Source of the DNA: Desulfobulbales bacterium
GTDB taxonomy: Bacteria; Desulfobacterota; Desulfobulbia; Desulfobulbales; JAGXFP01
DNA length: 32,644 bases
Direction: 5' to 3'
NCBI GenBank assembly: GCA_029210665.1
Contig: JARGFN010000009.1
Span: 1 to 32,644 of the forward strand
Positions 1 to 6,546 of this stretch are shown here, piece after piece. The position numbers and the translations under genes were made by a program. The stretch's first letter is position 1, and the number at the start of each line of letters is the position of its first letter. The notes below the pieces were generated by a model. It did not search any database, was not told the DNA's origin, and worked only from the letters and a program-made list of their open reading frames with translations.

Positions 1-127
1 CCCCCCCTTGCCTTCGTCGAACCCATCCCTTTGTCATCGATGTCTAGCTTCGATGGTGATAGTGAAACCAATTTCCCATTCAACTACCCTTGACCATGCC
101 TGAATTGCACCCGTAGCATCAGGTTTT
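1..127. other. Left-edge non-coding or gene-fragment stretch
   Basis: No gene can be confirmed here. On the minus strand a 35-codon frame (141 down to 34) ends in a TGA that overlaps an ATG at 38. That ATG opens a second frame running off the left edge, starting MTKGWVRRRQGG. The ATGA overlap and the basic start resemble the head of a small operon, but both pieces are too short to name and neither has a visible ribosome site. Confidence 0.25.
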
Positions 128-156
128 TTGACATTTCCCATGATGTGGATTAATAT
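128..156 (+). promoter_or_regulatory. Sigma70-type promoter of the toxin-antitoxin pair
   Basis: A perfect -35 box TTGACA (128-133) is followed after exactly 17 bases by TAATAT (151-156), which matches the -10 consensus at 4 of 6 places. It lies 32 bases before the antitoxin ATG and just ahead of its GGAGGTG ribosome site (178-184). Such antitoxin promoters are usually autorepressed by the antitoxin-toxin complex; that is family knowledge, and I could not single out an operator. Confidence 0.6.
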
Positions 157-188
157 AGCTATAAAAAGCCATGTTATGGAGGTGAGAT

Positions 189-422
189 ATGAGAACAATT
201 CAAATGACCCTTGATGATAATCTCGTCAAAGCGGTCGATCACGTTGCAAAGGAACTCCACACAAGTCGTTCCGCTTTTACAAGAAAGGCTCTGCAGGATG
301 CACTGGACCGATATAAGATCGAGCTGCTTGAGCGTAAGCATCGTCGTGGGTACGAACAAAATCCGTTAGCCTCGGAAGAGTTTTCAATTTGGGAAACAGA
401 GCAGGCCTGGGGGGATGAATGA
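189..422 (+). CDS. Ribbon-helix-helix antitoxin (CopG/MazE-like)
   Basis: This 77-residue protein is the likely antitoxin of a type II toxin-antitoxin pair. Residues 1-45 read as a ribbon-helix-helix DNA-binding fold: a short beta strand (TIQMTLDDNLVKAV) followed by two helices with the TSRSAFTRKAL segment. The rest is charged and tryptophan-containing (FSIWETEQAW), which fits a flexible toxin-neutralising tail. A strong ribosome site GGAGGTG precedes the ATG by 4 bases. The stop overlaps the toxin start in an ATGA, so the two are translationally coupled, with the antitoxin made first. It probably binds its own promoter at 128-156. Base composition is less GC-rich than the housekeeping genes to the right, suggesting acquisition by transfer. 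Family assignment is firm; the exact subfamily is not. Confidence 0.8.
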   Translation: MRTIQMTLDDNLVKAVDHVAKELHTSRSAFTRKALQDALDRYKIELLERKHRRGYEQNPLASEEFSIWETEQAWGDE

Positions 423-730
423 AACACGGCGAAATACGTTGGTATAAATTCCTGGCCCCGGATAAACAACGCCCAGTCCTTATTCTGACGCGTGATTCCG
501 TGTTGGAATATCTGGGAGAGGTGACTATCGCACCCATCACAACTACCGTACGCGATATCCCATCGGAAGTGTTTCTCTCGACGATCGACGGTATGCCAAA
601 GGATTGTGCTGTCAATTGTGATCATTTGCAGACAGTTTCCAAAGGGAAAATTGGCGCATTGATCACCTCCCTACCCCGGACGAAGATGTTAGAGGTCGGG
701 CGGGCAATACGGTTTGCACTCGATATTTAA
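419..730 (+). CDS. MazF/PemK-family endoribonuclease toxin
   Basis: This 103-residue protein is a probable MazF/PemK toxin, a family that cleaves mRNA at short sequence motifs and arrests growth until neutralised. The start KHGEIRWYKF, the QRPVLILTRD strand (about 17-26), the central TIAPITTTVRDIPSEV segment (36-51) and the end segment NCDHLQTVSKGKI with VGRAIRFAL follow the family's beta-barrel order, and the length is typical (about 100-115). The Arg in QRPV and the Thr-rich stretch lie where active-site residues sit in the family. Its ATG overlaps the antitoxin stop by 4 bases. It looks intact. Cleavage specificity cannot be read from sequence. Confidence 0.85.
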   Translation: MKHGEIRWYKFLAPDKQRPVLILTRDSVLEYLGEVTIAPITTTVRDIPSEVFLSTIDGMPKDCAVNCDHLQTVSKGKIGALITSLPRTKMLEVGRAIRFALDI

Positions 731-739
731 GCCGAGCGA

Positions 740-824
740 GTAGGGTGCGCTCCCCGCACCTTTCTTTGTTTTCTTGCCCGATTTGTCATGCCGAACACAA
801 TGTGGTGCGCTGAGCGCACCCTAC
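740..824. repeat. 85-bp element with 21-bp terminal inverted repeats (family D)
   Basis: The 21 bases at 740-760 (GTAGGGTGCGCTCCCCGCACC) and the reverse complement of 804-824 agree at 19 of 21 positions. The 43 bases between are AT-richer and contain no gene. Each arm also contains a small GGTGCG/CGCACC symmetry. It looks like a miniature inverted-repeat or REP-type element and begins 10 bases after the toxin stop, so the transcript may fold here. No second copy was seen in the window. Confidence 0.6.
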
Positions 825-839
825 GGTGAGATTGCTCTA

Positions 840-870
840 ATGATCAAAAAAAATCGTCCTTTATTGTTGG
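840..870 (+). other. Probable true start of the 871-1977 gene, one base out of frame
   Basis: The ATG at 840 has a GGTGAG ribosome site 9 bases upstream and begins MIKKNRPLLLVV, a classic signal-peptide start, but its frame closes at 968. Eight A (846-853) follow its second codon. Removing one A would fuse it to the long frame and read MIKKIVLYCWLFFLVSLG, a basic n-region plus hydrophobic core. The long frame alone has only a TTG at 871 without a ribosome site. A frameshift, a base-calling error or slippage in the A run is the simplest explanation. Confidence 0.5.
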
Positions 871-1977
871 TTGTTTTTCCTTGTTTCTTTGGGGTGTTGT
901 GGCATGGCAGGGGCCACACTGACCATCCATGCCCAGCAGAGCGACGGCGTCGAACTGGTTGGCTTTGATAGCCTGGCGGAAACCTCCCTATTCAAGGGGG
1001 ATGTTTCTACCGACGGCGGGAAAGAAATCAAAACACCCCATCGGGGCCTCGCCCTCCTGGTTTTCCCTGCCGGCCGGAGTTACCCGGTCATTATCGGCGA
1101 TACATCCTTTACCCTGGGAATTGCCACCCCTGCCGCCCCGCCGACTTTTAAGGACAGTGGTGAAAACGACTTCTTTTATCGGTTGCTGGCGGGAGCGGAA
1201 TCGACCCCAAAGCAAAACTATCGTTTCGCCAAGCTGATGATTCGGGCGAAGCAACTTTTGGAATCAACCCACTCTGTCCGGAGCGTTGTGGAATTAACCG
1301 CCAAGAAAACCGAAATCCATGATTTTGTCCGGACAAATTACGAAGACCTGAAGCACAGCGACATGATTCGCCGCTTGATCGCTCAATACTTCATGATGCA
1401 TGAATATGTCCAATATCACTTCGAGGGCAGGCCCGCGACCGATATTAAAAAGAGGTATGACGCGGCAGTACTGGGCGGGGTCGGCAGCTGGCTGGATATC
1501 CTCTCTCCCTATCTTTCAAAACCCGAAATCCTGAACTACTGTGTTTCCCTCTACTACGACCGGAGTATGGTCTCGCTGGCCTCGCTGATCATGGAGAAAT
1601 ACCGCGATTATGCCTTCTGCGCCAGTGAACAACAGAAACCTATGGTGTTTCCCGGCGAGACAAAAGTCACCGACATATCTGGGCAGGTGCAAGGAACGCT
1701 TGCGGATTACAACGGCAACAAGGTGATCGCCTTTGTCGCGAAGGATTGCCCGGTATCAATGGTTGTCGCCGTGAGCAAGGCACGCGAACTGTCCGATCAA
1801 AAAGGGACGGTTCCCTTGATTGTGGCAGCGGTGGAGAAACTTTCGGCACAACACCTGGCCATGGCTAAAATGGTCCGGGGTGAAAGGATGCTGTTCATCG
1901 ATGACGGGGGGTGGCGGGAAAGCAGCTTGCCGGAAAAGATTCGGCTGCCATTATTCGTCGAGATTGAAGAAAAATAG
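871..1977 (+). CDS. Unrecognised exported protein, possible thioredoxin-like C-terminal domain
   Basis: I do not recognise this protein family (368 codons as read). Residues 1-16 are hydrophobic with two adjacent Cys (LGCCG), the remains of a signal or lipoprotein peptide whose proper start probably lies at 840 in another frame. Next comes a beta-rich region (about 20-95), then a helical region (about 100-240) rich in Tyr and charged residues. The last part (about 255-368) alternates strand and helix: NGNKVIAFVAKDCPVS, then a helix, GTVPLIVAAVEK, ERMLFIDDGG and LPLFVEIEE. That order resembles a TlpA/AhpC-type thioredoxin fold with the active-site CxxC reduced to a single Cys (CPVS). This is inference from pattern only. 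It stands alone between the toxin pair and the convergent U32 gene. Translation from TTG 871 is doubtful. Confidence 0.55.
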   Translation: MFFLVSLGCCGMAGATLTIHAQQSDGVELVGFDSLAETSLFKGDVSTDGGKEIKTPHRGLALLVFPAGRSYPVIIGDTSFTLGIATPAAPPTFKDSGENDFFYRLLAGAESTPKQNYRFAKLMIRAKQLLESTHSVRSVVELTAKKTEIHDFVRTNYEDLKHSDMIRRLIAQYFMMHEYVQYHFEGRPATDIKKRYDAAVLGGVGSWLDILSPYLSKPEILNYCVSLYYDRSMVSLASLIMEKYRDYAFCASEQQKPMVFPGETKVTDISGQVQGTLADYNGNKVIAFVAKDCPVSMVVAVSKARELSDQKGTVPLIVAAVEKLSAQHLAMAKMVRGERMLFIDDGGWRESSLPEKIRLPLFVEIEEK

Positions 1978-1989
1978 GTTAAAGAACAA

Positions 1990-2063
1990 GATTTCTCACA
2001 TCCGTCCGAAATGACAGCTTTTTCCCGACGGCTAGGGGGTTCCCGGACTTTTTGCGACGCATC
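1990..2063 (-). repeat. Composite of repeat-A end and a second short repeat at the U32 stop
   Basis: Positions 2046-2063 read GATGCGTCGCAAAAAGTC on the minus strand, which is the end of repeat family A seen at 3329, 4934 and 24721 with one base missing. It overlaps the last two bases (2062-2063) of the U32 TGA codon. At 1990-2017 the minus strand reads CTGTCATTTCGGACGG followed by ATGTGAGAAATC, which resembles from memory another dispersed intergenic repeat. The block fills the gap between the convergent genes ending at 1977 and 2062. Confidence 0.45.
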
Positions 2064-3303
2064 AATCCGCGGCTTGCGGCACTGCCTTGCGCAAAAGGGC
2101 GCCGGCCAGCCATTTGTCAGGTCGCGGTTCGGTGATCAGATGGACCAGGTTGCCGGGGTTGGCTTTTTCGAGGCGGACCCCTTCCGAATCGATGATCTCG
2201 ATGACCCGGTGGGAGCTGCCCGTCAGGCGTCGACCGAGATATTCGACGGTCTGCCCCGGCAGGAGGGGATTTCTGATATCGATCAAAGGATTGTCGCCGC
2301 CTTCGACGACAATGCCGGCCGGATGATGGGTCGGGGCGAGATGGGATTCGTCATAGAGCATGTCCTTGCGCTCGGGCGGGTCGCTCAGGAAATTTTCGGT
2401 ATAGCCCCGGGAGCCCACTTTTTTCAGTTCGGCCATGAATTTTTCGTCGAGGACCGGCAGGCCGGTTTCGGGCCAGTTGTCGAAGAGATCATCGAGGGCG
2501 GCCCGGTAGACCCTGGTCACCGCGCCGGTATAGTAGATGGTCTTCATCCTCCCCTCGATCTTCAGGCAGTCGACCCCGGCGCCGATCAGCTCCGGCAGTC
2601 GGTTCAGCAGGCAGAGGTCGCGGGAGTTGAAGATGTAGGTGCCCCGCTGGTCCTCCTCGACCGGAAAATACTGGCCGGGCCGTTTCTCTTCGATCAGTTT
2701 GTAGCTGTAGCGGCAGGGATGGGCGCAGTCGCCCCGGTTGGCGCTGCGGCCGGTCAGATAGCAGCTCAACAGGCAGCGGCCCGAATAGGAGATGCAGAGG
2801 GCGCCGTGGGCGAAGACCTCGATCTCGAGATCGGTGCCGTTTTTGATCTCGGCGATCTCGGCCAGGGAAAGTTCGCGGGCGGCGTTGATCCTCTTTACCC
2901 CCTGCTCCTGCCAGAAGCGGGCGCTCTCCAGATTGGTGACGTTGGCCTGGGTGGAGAGGTGGATCGGCAGGCCGGGTACGGTGTTTAGGGCCAGCCGCAT
3001 GATGCCGGGATCGGAGACGATCAGGCCATCGACCTGCGCTGCCCCGAGGCTTTCCAGGTAAGCGGGCAGCGCCGCGAAATCGCGGTTATGGGCGAGGATA
3101 TTGACGGTCACGTATATCTTGACGCCGCGTTCATGGGCATAGTCGGCGGCCCGGGCGATCTCGTTTTCCGAAAAATTGGCGGCATGGGCCCGGAGGCTGA
3201 ATTCCTGGCCGCCCAGATAGACGGCGTCGGCGCCGTAATGAATCGCGGCCCGCATCTTGGCGAAGCTGCCGGCCGGGGCGAGTAGTTCGGGTTTTTTCAG
3301 CAT
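2062..3303 (-). CDS. Peptidase U32 family protein, tRNA/rRNA hydroxylation type
   Basis: This 413-residue protein carries the U32 signature at residues 162-180 (EVFAHGALCISYSGRCLLS), with Cys170 and Cys177. Cys181, Cys193 and Cys197 follow closely (RGDCAHPC). The start KKPELLAPAGSFAKMRAAI and the YGADAVYLG strand are the usual TIM-barrel opening. Although named peptidases, characterised relatives (TrhP/YegQ, RlhA) work in prephenate-dependent hydroxylation of tRNA U34 or of 23S rRNA and are thought to hold an Fe-S cluster through conserved cysteines. The tRNA U34 role would suit its neighbour mnmA, but which member this is cannot be settled by eye. The ATG at 3303 opens directly at the conserved domain. 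No good ribosome site is visible. The stop overlaps a repeat element. Confidence 0.85.
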   Translation of the reverse strand: MLKKPELLAPAGSFAKMRAAIHYGADAVYLGGQEFSLRAHAANFSENEIARAADYAHERGVKIYVTVNILAHNRDFAALPAYLESLGAAQVDGLIVSDPGIMRLALNTVPGLPIHLSTQANVTNLESARFWQEQGVKRINAARELSLAEIAEIKNGTDLEIEVFAHGALCISYSGRCLLSCYLTGRSANRGDCAHPCRYSYKLIEEKRPGQYFPVEEDQRGTYIFNSRDLCLLNRLPELIGAGVDCLKIEGRMKTIYYTGAVTRVYRAALDDLFDNWPETGLPVLDEKFMAELKKVGSRGYTENFLSDPPERKDMLYDESHLAPTHHPAGIVVEGGDNPLIDIRNPLLPGQTVEYLGRRLTGSSHRVIEIIDSEGVRLEKANPGNLVHLITEPRPDKWLAGALLRKAVPQAAD

Positions 3304-3328
3304 AATATTCCATGGTCGATTAAGTTAC

Positions 3329-3478
3329 GATGGCGTCGCAAAAATCGCCAGCTCCGGCGTTGCTGCAAATTGTCTCGTCATTGCAGCGTCCTTGAGTACG
3401 CTTCATTCCTCGAAATTTGCGCGCCTTGGATCTGACGATTTTTGCTTAGCCATAGCCATTTTGATTTTTTACGAGCTC
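3329..3478. repeat. Repeat family A, copy 1
   Basis: It begins GATGGCGTCGCAAAAA (3329-3344). An inner stem pairs 3338-3351 (GCAAAAATCGCCAG) with 3432-3445 (CTGACGATTTTTGC), 13 of 14 matching. The right flank runs TTAGCCATAGCC, then a degenerate terminus GATTTTTTACGAGCTC (3463-3476). The right terminus is less exact than in the copies at 4934 and 24721. It has no coding capacity. With family B copy 1 it fills most of the 527-base gap between the divergent U32 and mnmA genes. Confidence 0.65.
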
Positions 3479-3517
3479 AAATTTTTTCTACCCCGCCAGG
3501 GGTAAGGCAAGCTATGG

Positions 3518-3738
3518 TCCTGAATCCGTGAGCGTTCGAGAACGGTGCAGATGCAAGGCGGCAACGATGTTGATAATACTAATGGTATATCGACAAGTTG
3601 CCAACACGGCAGATGCGCCGTTATCAGGCGCCCCGCTGGGCGGCGGGGTGAACCATGGCAACCTAGGGAAAATCATTATCAAATGCAATTACAAACGAAT
3701 AAAGTAAAATTTACCACGAAGCCGTCACGGATTCAGGA
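3518..3738. repeat. Repeat family B, copy 1 (221 bp, perfect 14-bp terminal inverted repeats)
   Basis: TCCTGAATCCGTGA (3518-3531) and TCACGGATTCAGGA (3725-3738) are exact inverted repeats. Inside, GGCAACGATGTTGATA (3560-3575) pairs with TATCGACAAGTTGCC (3588-3602), and a GC-rich hairpin CCCCGC/GCGGGG lies near the middle. From that hairpin to the right end it aligns with the copy at 28393-28522. Any reading frame inside is incidental. It is MITE-like or REP-like and has no transposase gene. The remaining gap (3739-3830) shows only the mnmA leader with a weak GGAG. Confidence 0.7.
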
Positions 3739-3830
3739 TGGTGTTAAGCCGGGATCCGGGACAAGGGCCCTATCTTACTCTTATCCCGAGGTTTATTGCA
3801 ATCTTTCCTTTGCCGGAGTTTAAAGAGTAA

Positions 3831-4874
3831 ATGACAGGTAAAAAAGCGGCGGTGGCGATGAGCGGCGGGGTGGACAGTTCGGTGACCGCCGCCCTGTTAA
3901 AGAAACAGGGCTATGAGGTCCGGGGGGTTTTCATGGCCCTGGCCCAGCCCGATCTCGACGAGCAGGTGGCCCGGGTCCGGGCGATGGCCGAGCGGCTGGG
4001 GGTCGAGCTTGCCGTGATCGATCTGCGGGCCGACTTTGCAAGAGCGGTTCTCGATTATTTTCGGGACAGCTACTTCCGGGGCCTGACCCCCAATCCCTGC
4101 GTGCTCTGCAACCGCCGGATCAAGTTCGGCCTCTTTCTGGAAAAGGCCCTGGCTTCAGGCGCCGACTTTCTGGCCACCGGCCATTACGTCAGGCGCCAGA
4201 AGGGGGAGGACGGCCGCTACCATCTGTTCAAAGGCGTCGATCCGGCCAAGGACCAGTCTTACTTCCTCTGCCTCCTTGAGCAGGCCCGGCTGGCCAGGAC
4301 CCGTTTCCCCCTGGGCGGCTACCATAAGGACCAGGTCTATGAACTGGCCGGCGAACTGGGCCTGGAGTTCGAGCGCAGCGAGGAGAGCCAGGATGTCTGC
4401 TTCCTCAAAGGGCGGGAGATCGGCGCTTATCTCGATAGCAGCGGCGCGGTCCGGGATGGGAGCGGTCCGGTGGTGACGGTCGACGGCAGGGAGGTGGGGC
4501 GCCATTCGGGTATTCACCACTTTACCGTGGGCCAGCGGCGCGGCCTGGGTATCCCCGATGCCACCCCCTGGTATGTGGTGGGGCTCGAGCCGGCAGGCAA
4601 CCGGGTGGTGGTCGGCAAGCAGGAGGATTTGTACCGTTCCCGGCTGCGGGTGGCGGAACTGAACTGGCTGGCCGGCCGGCCTCCCGGGTTGCCGGGTGAA
4701 TTCGAGGTCCGGATCCGTTACCGTCAGCAGCCGGTGCCGGCCCGGGTCGAGCCGGGCGAGGGGGGCGGTTTCGACATTTTTTTTACCGAGCCCCAGCGGG
4801 CGGTTTCACCGGGCCAGTTTGCCGTCCTCTACCGGGGCGATGAGTTGTTGGGCGGAGGGCCGATTGTTCGTTAA
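3831..4874 (+). CDS. mnmA: tRNA U34 2-thiouridylase MnmA
   Basis: MnmA activates U34 of tRNA Glu, Gln and Lys with ATP and inserts sulfur, giving s2U34 in the wobble position. This 347-residue protein opens with the PP-loop SGGVDSS (11-17). Two conserved Cys regions follow: TPNPCVLCNRRIKFG with Cys90 and Cys93, and SQDVCFLKG with Cys190. By alignment with E. coli from memory, Cys93 and Cys190 match the catalytic pair Cys102 and Cys199. Where E. coli has Asp (PNPDILCN) this protein has Cys90, giving CxxC plus a distant Cys. The C-terminal half (HHFTVGQRRGLGI onward) is the usual beta-barrel tRNA-binding part. Length is typical. It stands 340 bases before mtaB on the same strand, the gap being filled by repeats. 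Confidence 0.95.
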   Translation: MTGKKAAVAMSGGVDSSVTAALLKKQGYEVRGVFMALAQPDLDEQVARVRAMAERLGVELAVIDLRADFARAVLDYFRDSYFRGLTPNPCVLCNRRIKFGLFLEKALASGADFLATGHYVRRQKGEDGRYHLFKGVDPAKDQSYFLCLLEQARLARTRFPLGGYHKDQVYELAGELGLEFERSEESQDVCFLKGREIGAYLDSSGAVRDGSGPVVTVDGREVGRHSGIHHFTVGQRRGLGIPDATPWYVVGLEPAGNRVVVGKQEDLYRSRLRVAELNWLAGRPPGLPGEFEVRIRYRQQPVPARVEPGEGGGFDIFFTEPQRAVSPGQFAVLYRGDELLGGGPIVR

Positions 4875-4933
4875 GCCTTTAAAAAATCCCGGCGGCCATC
4901 CCGCTTGACTAATTCGGGTAAACATATATAAAT

Positions 4934-5041
4934 GATGGCGTCGCAAAAACTCCGATCTACTGTGTCGCACCGTGGGGCACTTCCCTCGGCCGGATATCGG
5001 AGTTTTTGCCTAGTCATTCCCTGGTTTTTTGCGAAATTATC
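4934..5041. repeat. Repeat family A, copy 2 (perfect inner stem)
   Basis: GATGGCGTCGCAAAAA (4934-4949) opens the element. The inner arms GCAAAAACTCCGAT (4943-4956) and ATCGGAGTTTTTGC (4996-5009) are perfectly complementary over 14 bases. The right end TTTTTTGCGAAATTATC (5025-5041) is the imperfect inverse of the left end. It begins 59 bases after the mnmA stop. Together with the partial copy at 5048 it accounts for most of the 340-base mnmA-mtaB gap. Confidence 0.7.
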
Positions 5042-5047
5042 GTAAAC

Positions 5048-5142
5048 GGCGGCGTCGCAAGAAGGCACCGGCTCTCCGCGTTGCGGTAATTGTCCGGTTT
5101 GTTGCGTGGATATGAGTCCGCACACTTGGCTCGAATTTGAGA
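5048..5142. repeat. Repeat family A, partial copy abutting copy 2
   Basis: GGCGGCGTCGCAAGAAGG, then CCGCGTTGCGGTAATTGTC, aligns in order with the left half of copy 1 (GATGGCGTCGCAAAAATC, then CGGCGTTGCTGCAAATTGTC). The likeness can be followed to a shared TCGAA(A/-)TTTG stretch, but the right half is missing. It starts 6 bases after copy 2 ends, suggesting nested or tandem insertion. Bases 5143-5214 hold only the mtaB leader, with no clear ribosome site. Confidence 0.5.
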
Positions 5143-5214
5143 TGGTTTTCACCCCGCAAGTGGATATTTAATGGAAGATGCGTTTTCCCCCTTTCTAATT
5201 TAAAGTTCTTTCCC

Positions 5215-6546
5215 ATGAGCGATTCTTCGACAAAAAAGCGGGTGGCGCTGGCCACCCTGGGCTGCAAGGTGAACCAGTTCGAGTCCGCCGCCTTTCTCTC
5301 GTCGCTGGCGGAACGCGAAGTCGAAGTGGTGCCTTTTTCGCAGGTGGCCGACGTCTATATCGTCAATACCTGCGCGGTTACCGCCAAGGCCGGAGCCCAG
5401 TCCCGGCGGATGATCAGGCGGGCCCTGCGGAAGAATCCCGAGGCGCGGCTGGTGGTGACCGGCTGCTATGCCCAGATCGCCTCCCAGGATATCCTGGAGA
5501 TCGTCGAGCAACCCCTCTGCATCGTCGGCAACGGCTTCAAGCAGAAGCTGGTCGATGCCGCCCTCTCCGATGGGCATTGCGATCTGGAGATGCTGATGGG
5601 CGATATCGGCCGGAGCAGGGAGGTCACTCCGCTTACGGTCAAAAGTTTCGGTGAGCGGACCCGGGCCTATCTGCGCATCCAGGACGGCTGCAACAGTTTC
5701 TGCACGTACTGTATCGTACCCTTTACCAGGGGGCGGAGCCGCAGCCAGCTGCCGGACCGGGTAATTGACCAGGCCCGGATTTTTGCCGACGGTGGCTACC
5801 GGGAAGTGGTGGTGACCGGCATCCATACCGGCACCTACGGCCACGATCTCGAACCGGCCACCGATCTGGTCGGCCTGCTGCGCCGCCTCCTTGCGGAATG
5901 TCCGCTGCGCTACCGGATCAGCTCCCTCGATCCGGGCGAGATCGGCGATGAGCTGCTCGAATTGATCGCGGCCGAGAAAAACCTGCTGCCCCATCTCCAC
6001 ATCCCGCTGCAGAGCGGCGACGAAGGGATTCTCGCCAAGATGCACCGGCGCTACCGGGGCGAGGATTTTGCCGAACTGATCGGCCGGATCAGGAAAATTC
6101 TGCCGACGGCGGCGGTCGGGGTCGATGTGATGGCCGGTTTCCCGGGCGAGGACGAGCGGGCCTTTCGGAATACCTACGATCTGCTGGCCCGGCTGCCGGT
6201 CACCTATCTCCATGTTTTCCCTTATTCGAAGCGGCCGGGAACGGTAGCGGCCTCCATGGCCGGCCAGGTTTTGAAGCAGATCAAGGATGAACGGGTCGCC
6301 GCCCTTCGGGAACTGGGCGACCGGAAAAGGCAGGAGTTTTATACGGCCCATCTCGGCGAGACCAGGGAGGTGCTGGCCGAAGGGGGCGGCGGCCGCAAGC
6401 CCGGCTGGCTGAAGGGTTTTACCGACAACTATATCCCGGTCGCCTTCAAGGCGCCGGCCGGGATGATTAACCGGCTGGTCAAGGTCAGGCTCGATCGCTT
6501 GGCCGAAGACGGGGTGATCGGCACCATGCTGGAGGGGGAGAGATGA
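5215..6546 (+). CDS. mtaB: tRNA t6A37 methylthiotransferase MtaB
   Basis: MtaB is a radical-SAM enzyme that converts t6A37 to ms2t6A37 in tRNAs reading ANN codons. The 443-residue protein shows the three parts of the family. The N-terminal UPF0004 domain has cluster ligands Cys17 (TLGCKVNQFES), Cys53 (NTCAVT) and Cys84 (TGCYAQ). The radical-SAM motif CNSFCTYC has Cys159, Cys163 and Cys166. A C-terminal TRAM-like domain starts near 390. TLGCKVNQFE is typical of MtaB rather than MiaB or RimO. I chose the ATG at 5215 because it places this motif 14 residues in; the frame is open upstream to 5137 but that part overlaps the repeat region. The stop overlaps cinA in an ATGA, so the two are coupled. 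Confidence 0.92.
   Translation: MSDSSTKKRVALATLGCKVNQFESAAFLSSLAEREVEVVPFSQVADVYIVNTCAVTAKAGAQSRRMIRRALRKNPEARLVVTGCYAQIASQDILEIVEQPLCIVGNGFKQKLVDAALSDGHCDLEMLMGDIGRSREVTPLTVKSFGERTRAYLRIQDGCNSFCTYCIVPFTRGRSRSQLPDRVIDQARIFADGGYREVVVTGIHTGTYGHDLEPATDLVGLLRRLLAECPLRYRISSLDPGEIGDELLELIAAEKNLLPHLHIPLQSGDEGILAKMHRRYRGEDFAELIGRIRKILPTAAVGVDVMAGFPGEDERAFRNTYDLLARLPVTYLHVFPYSKRPGTVAASMAGQVLKQIKDERVAALRELGDRKRQEFYTAHLGETREVLAEGGGGRKPGWLKGFTDNYIPVAFKAPAGMINRLVKVRLDRLAEDGVIGTMLEGER

Noticed and set aside
2011-2988. Long plus-strand open frame of 325 codons
   Set aside because: It lies wholly antisense to the U32 gene, whose protein has clear family motifs; the frame is a GC-rich shadow.
3545-3823. Small 92-codon open frame between U32 and mnmA
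   Set aside because: It lies inside repeat B copy 1 and changes frame against the second copy, so it is not a conserved protein.
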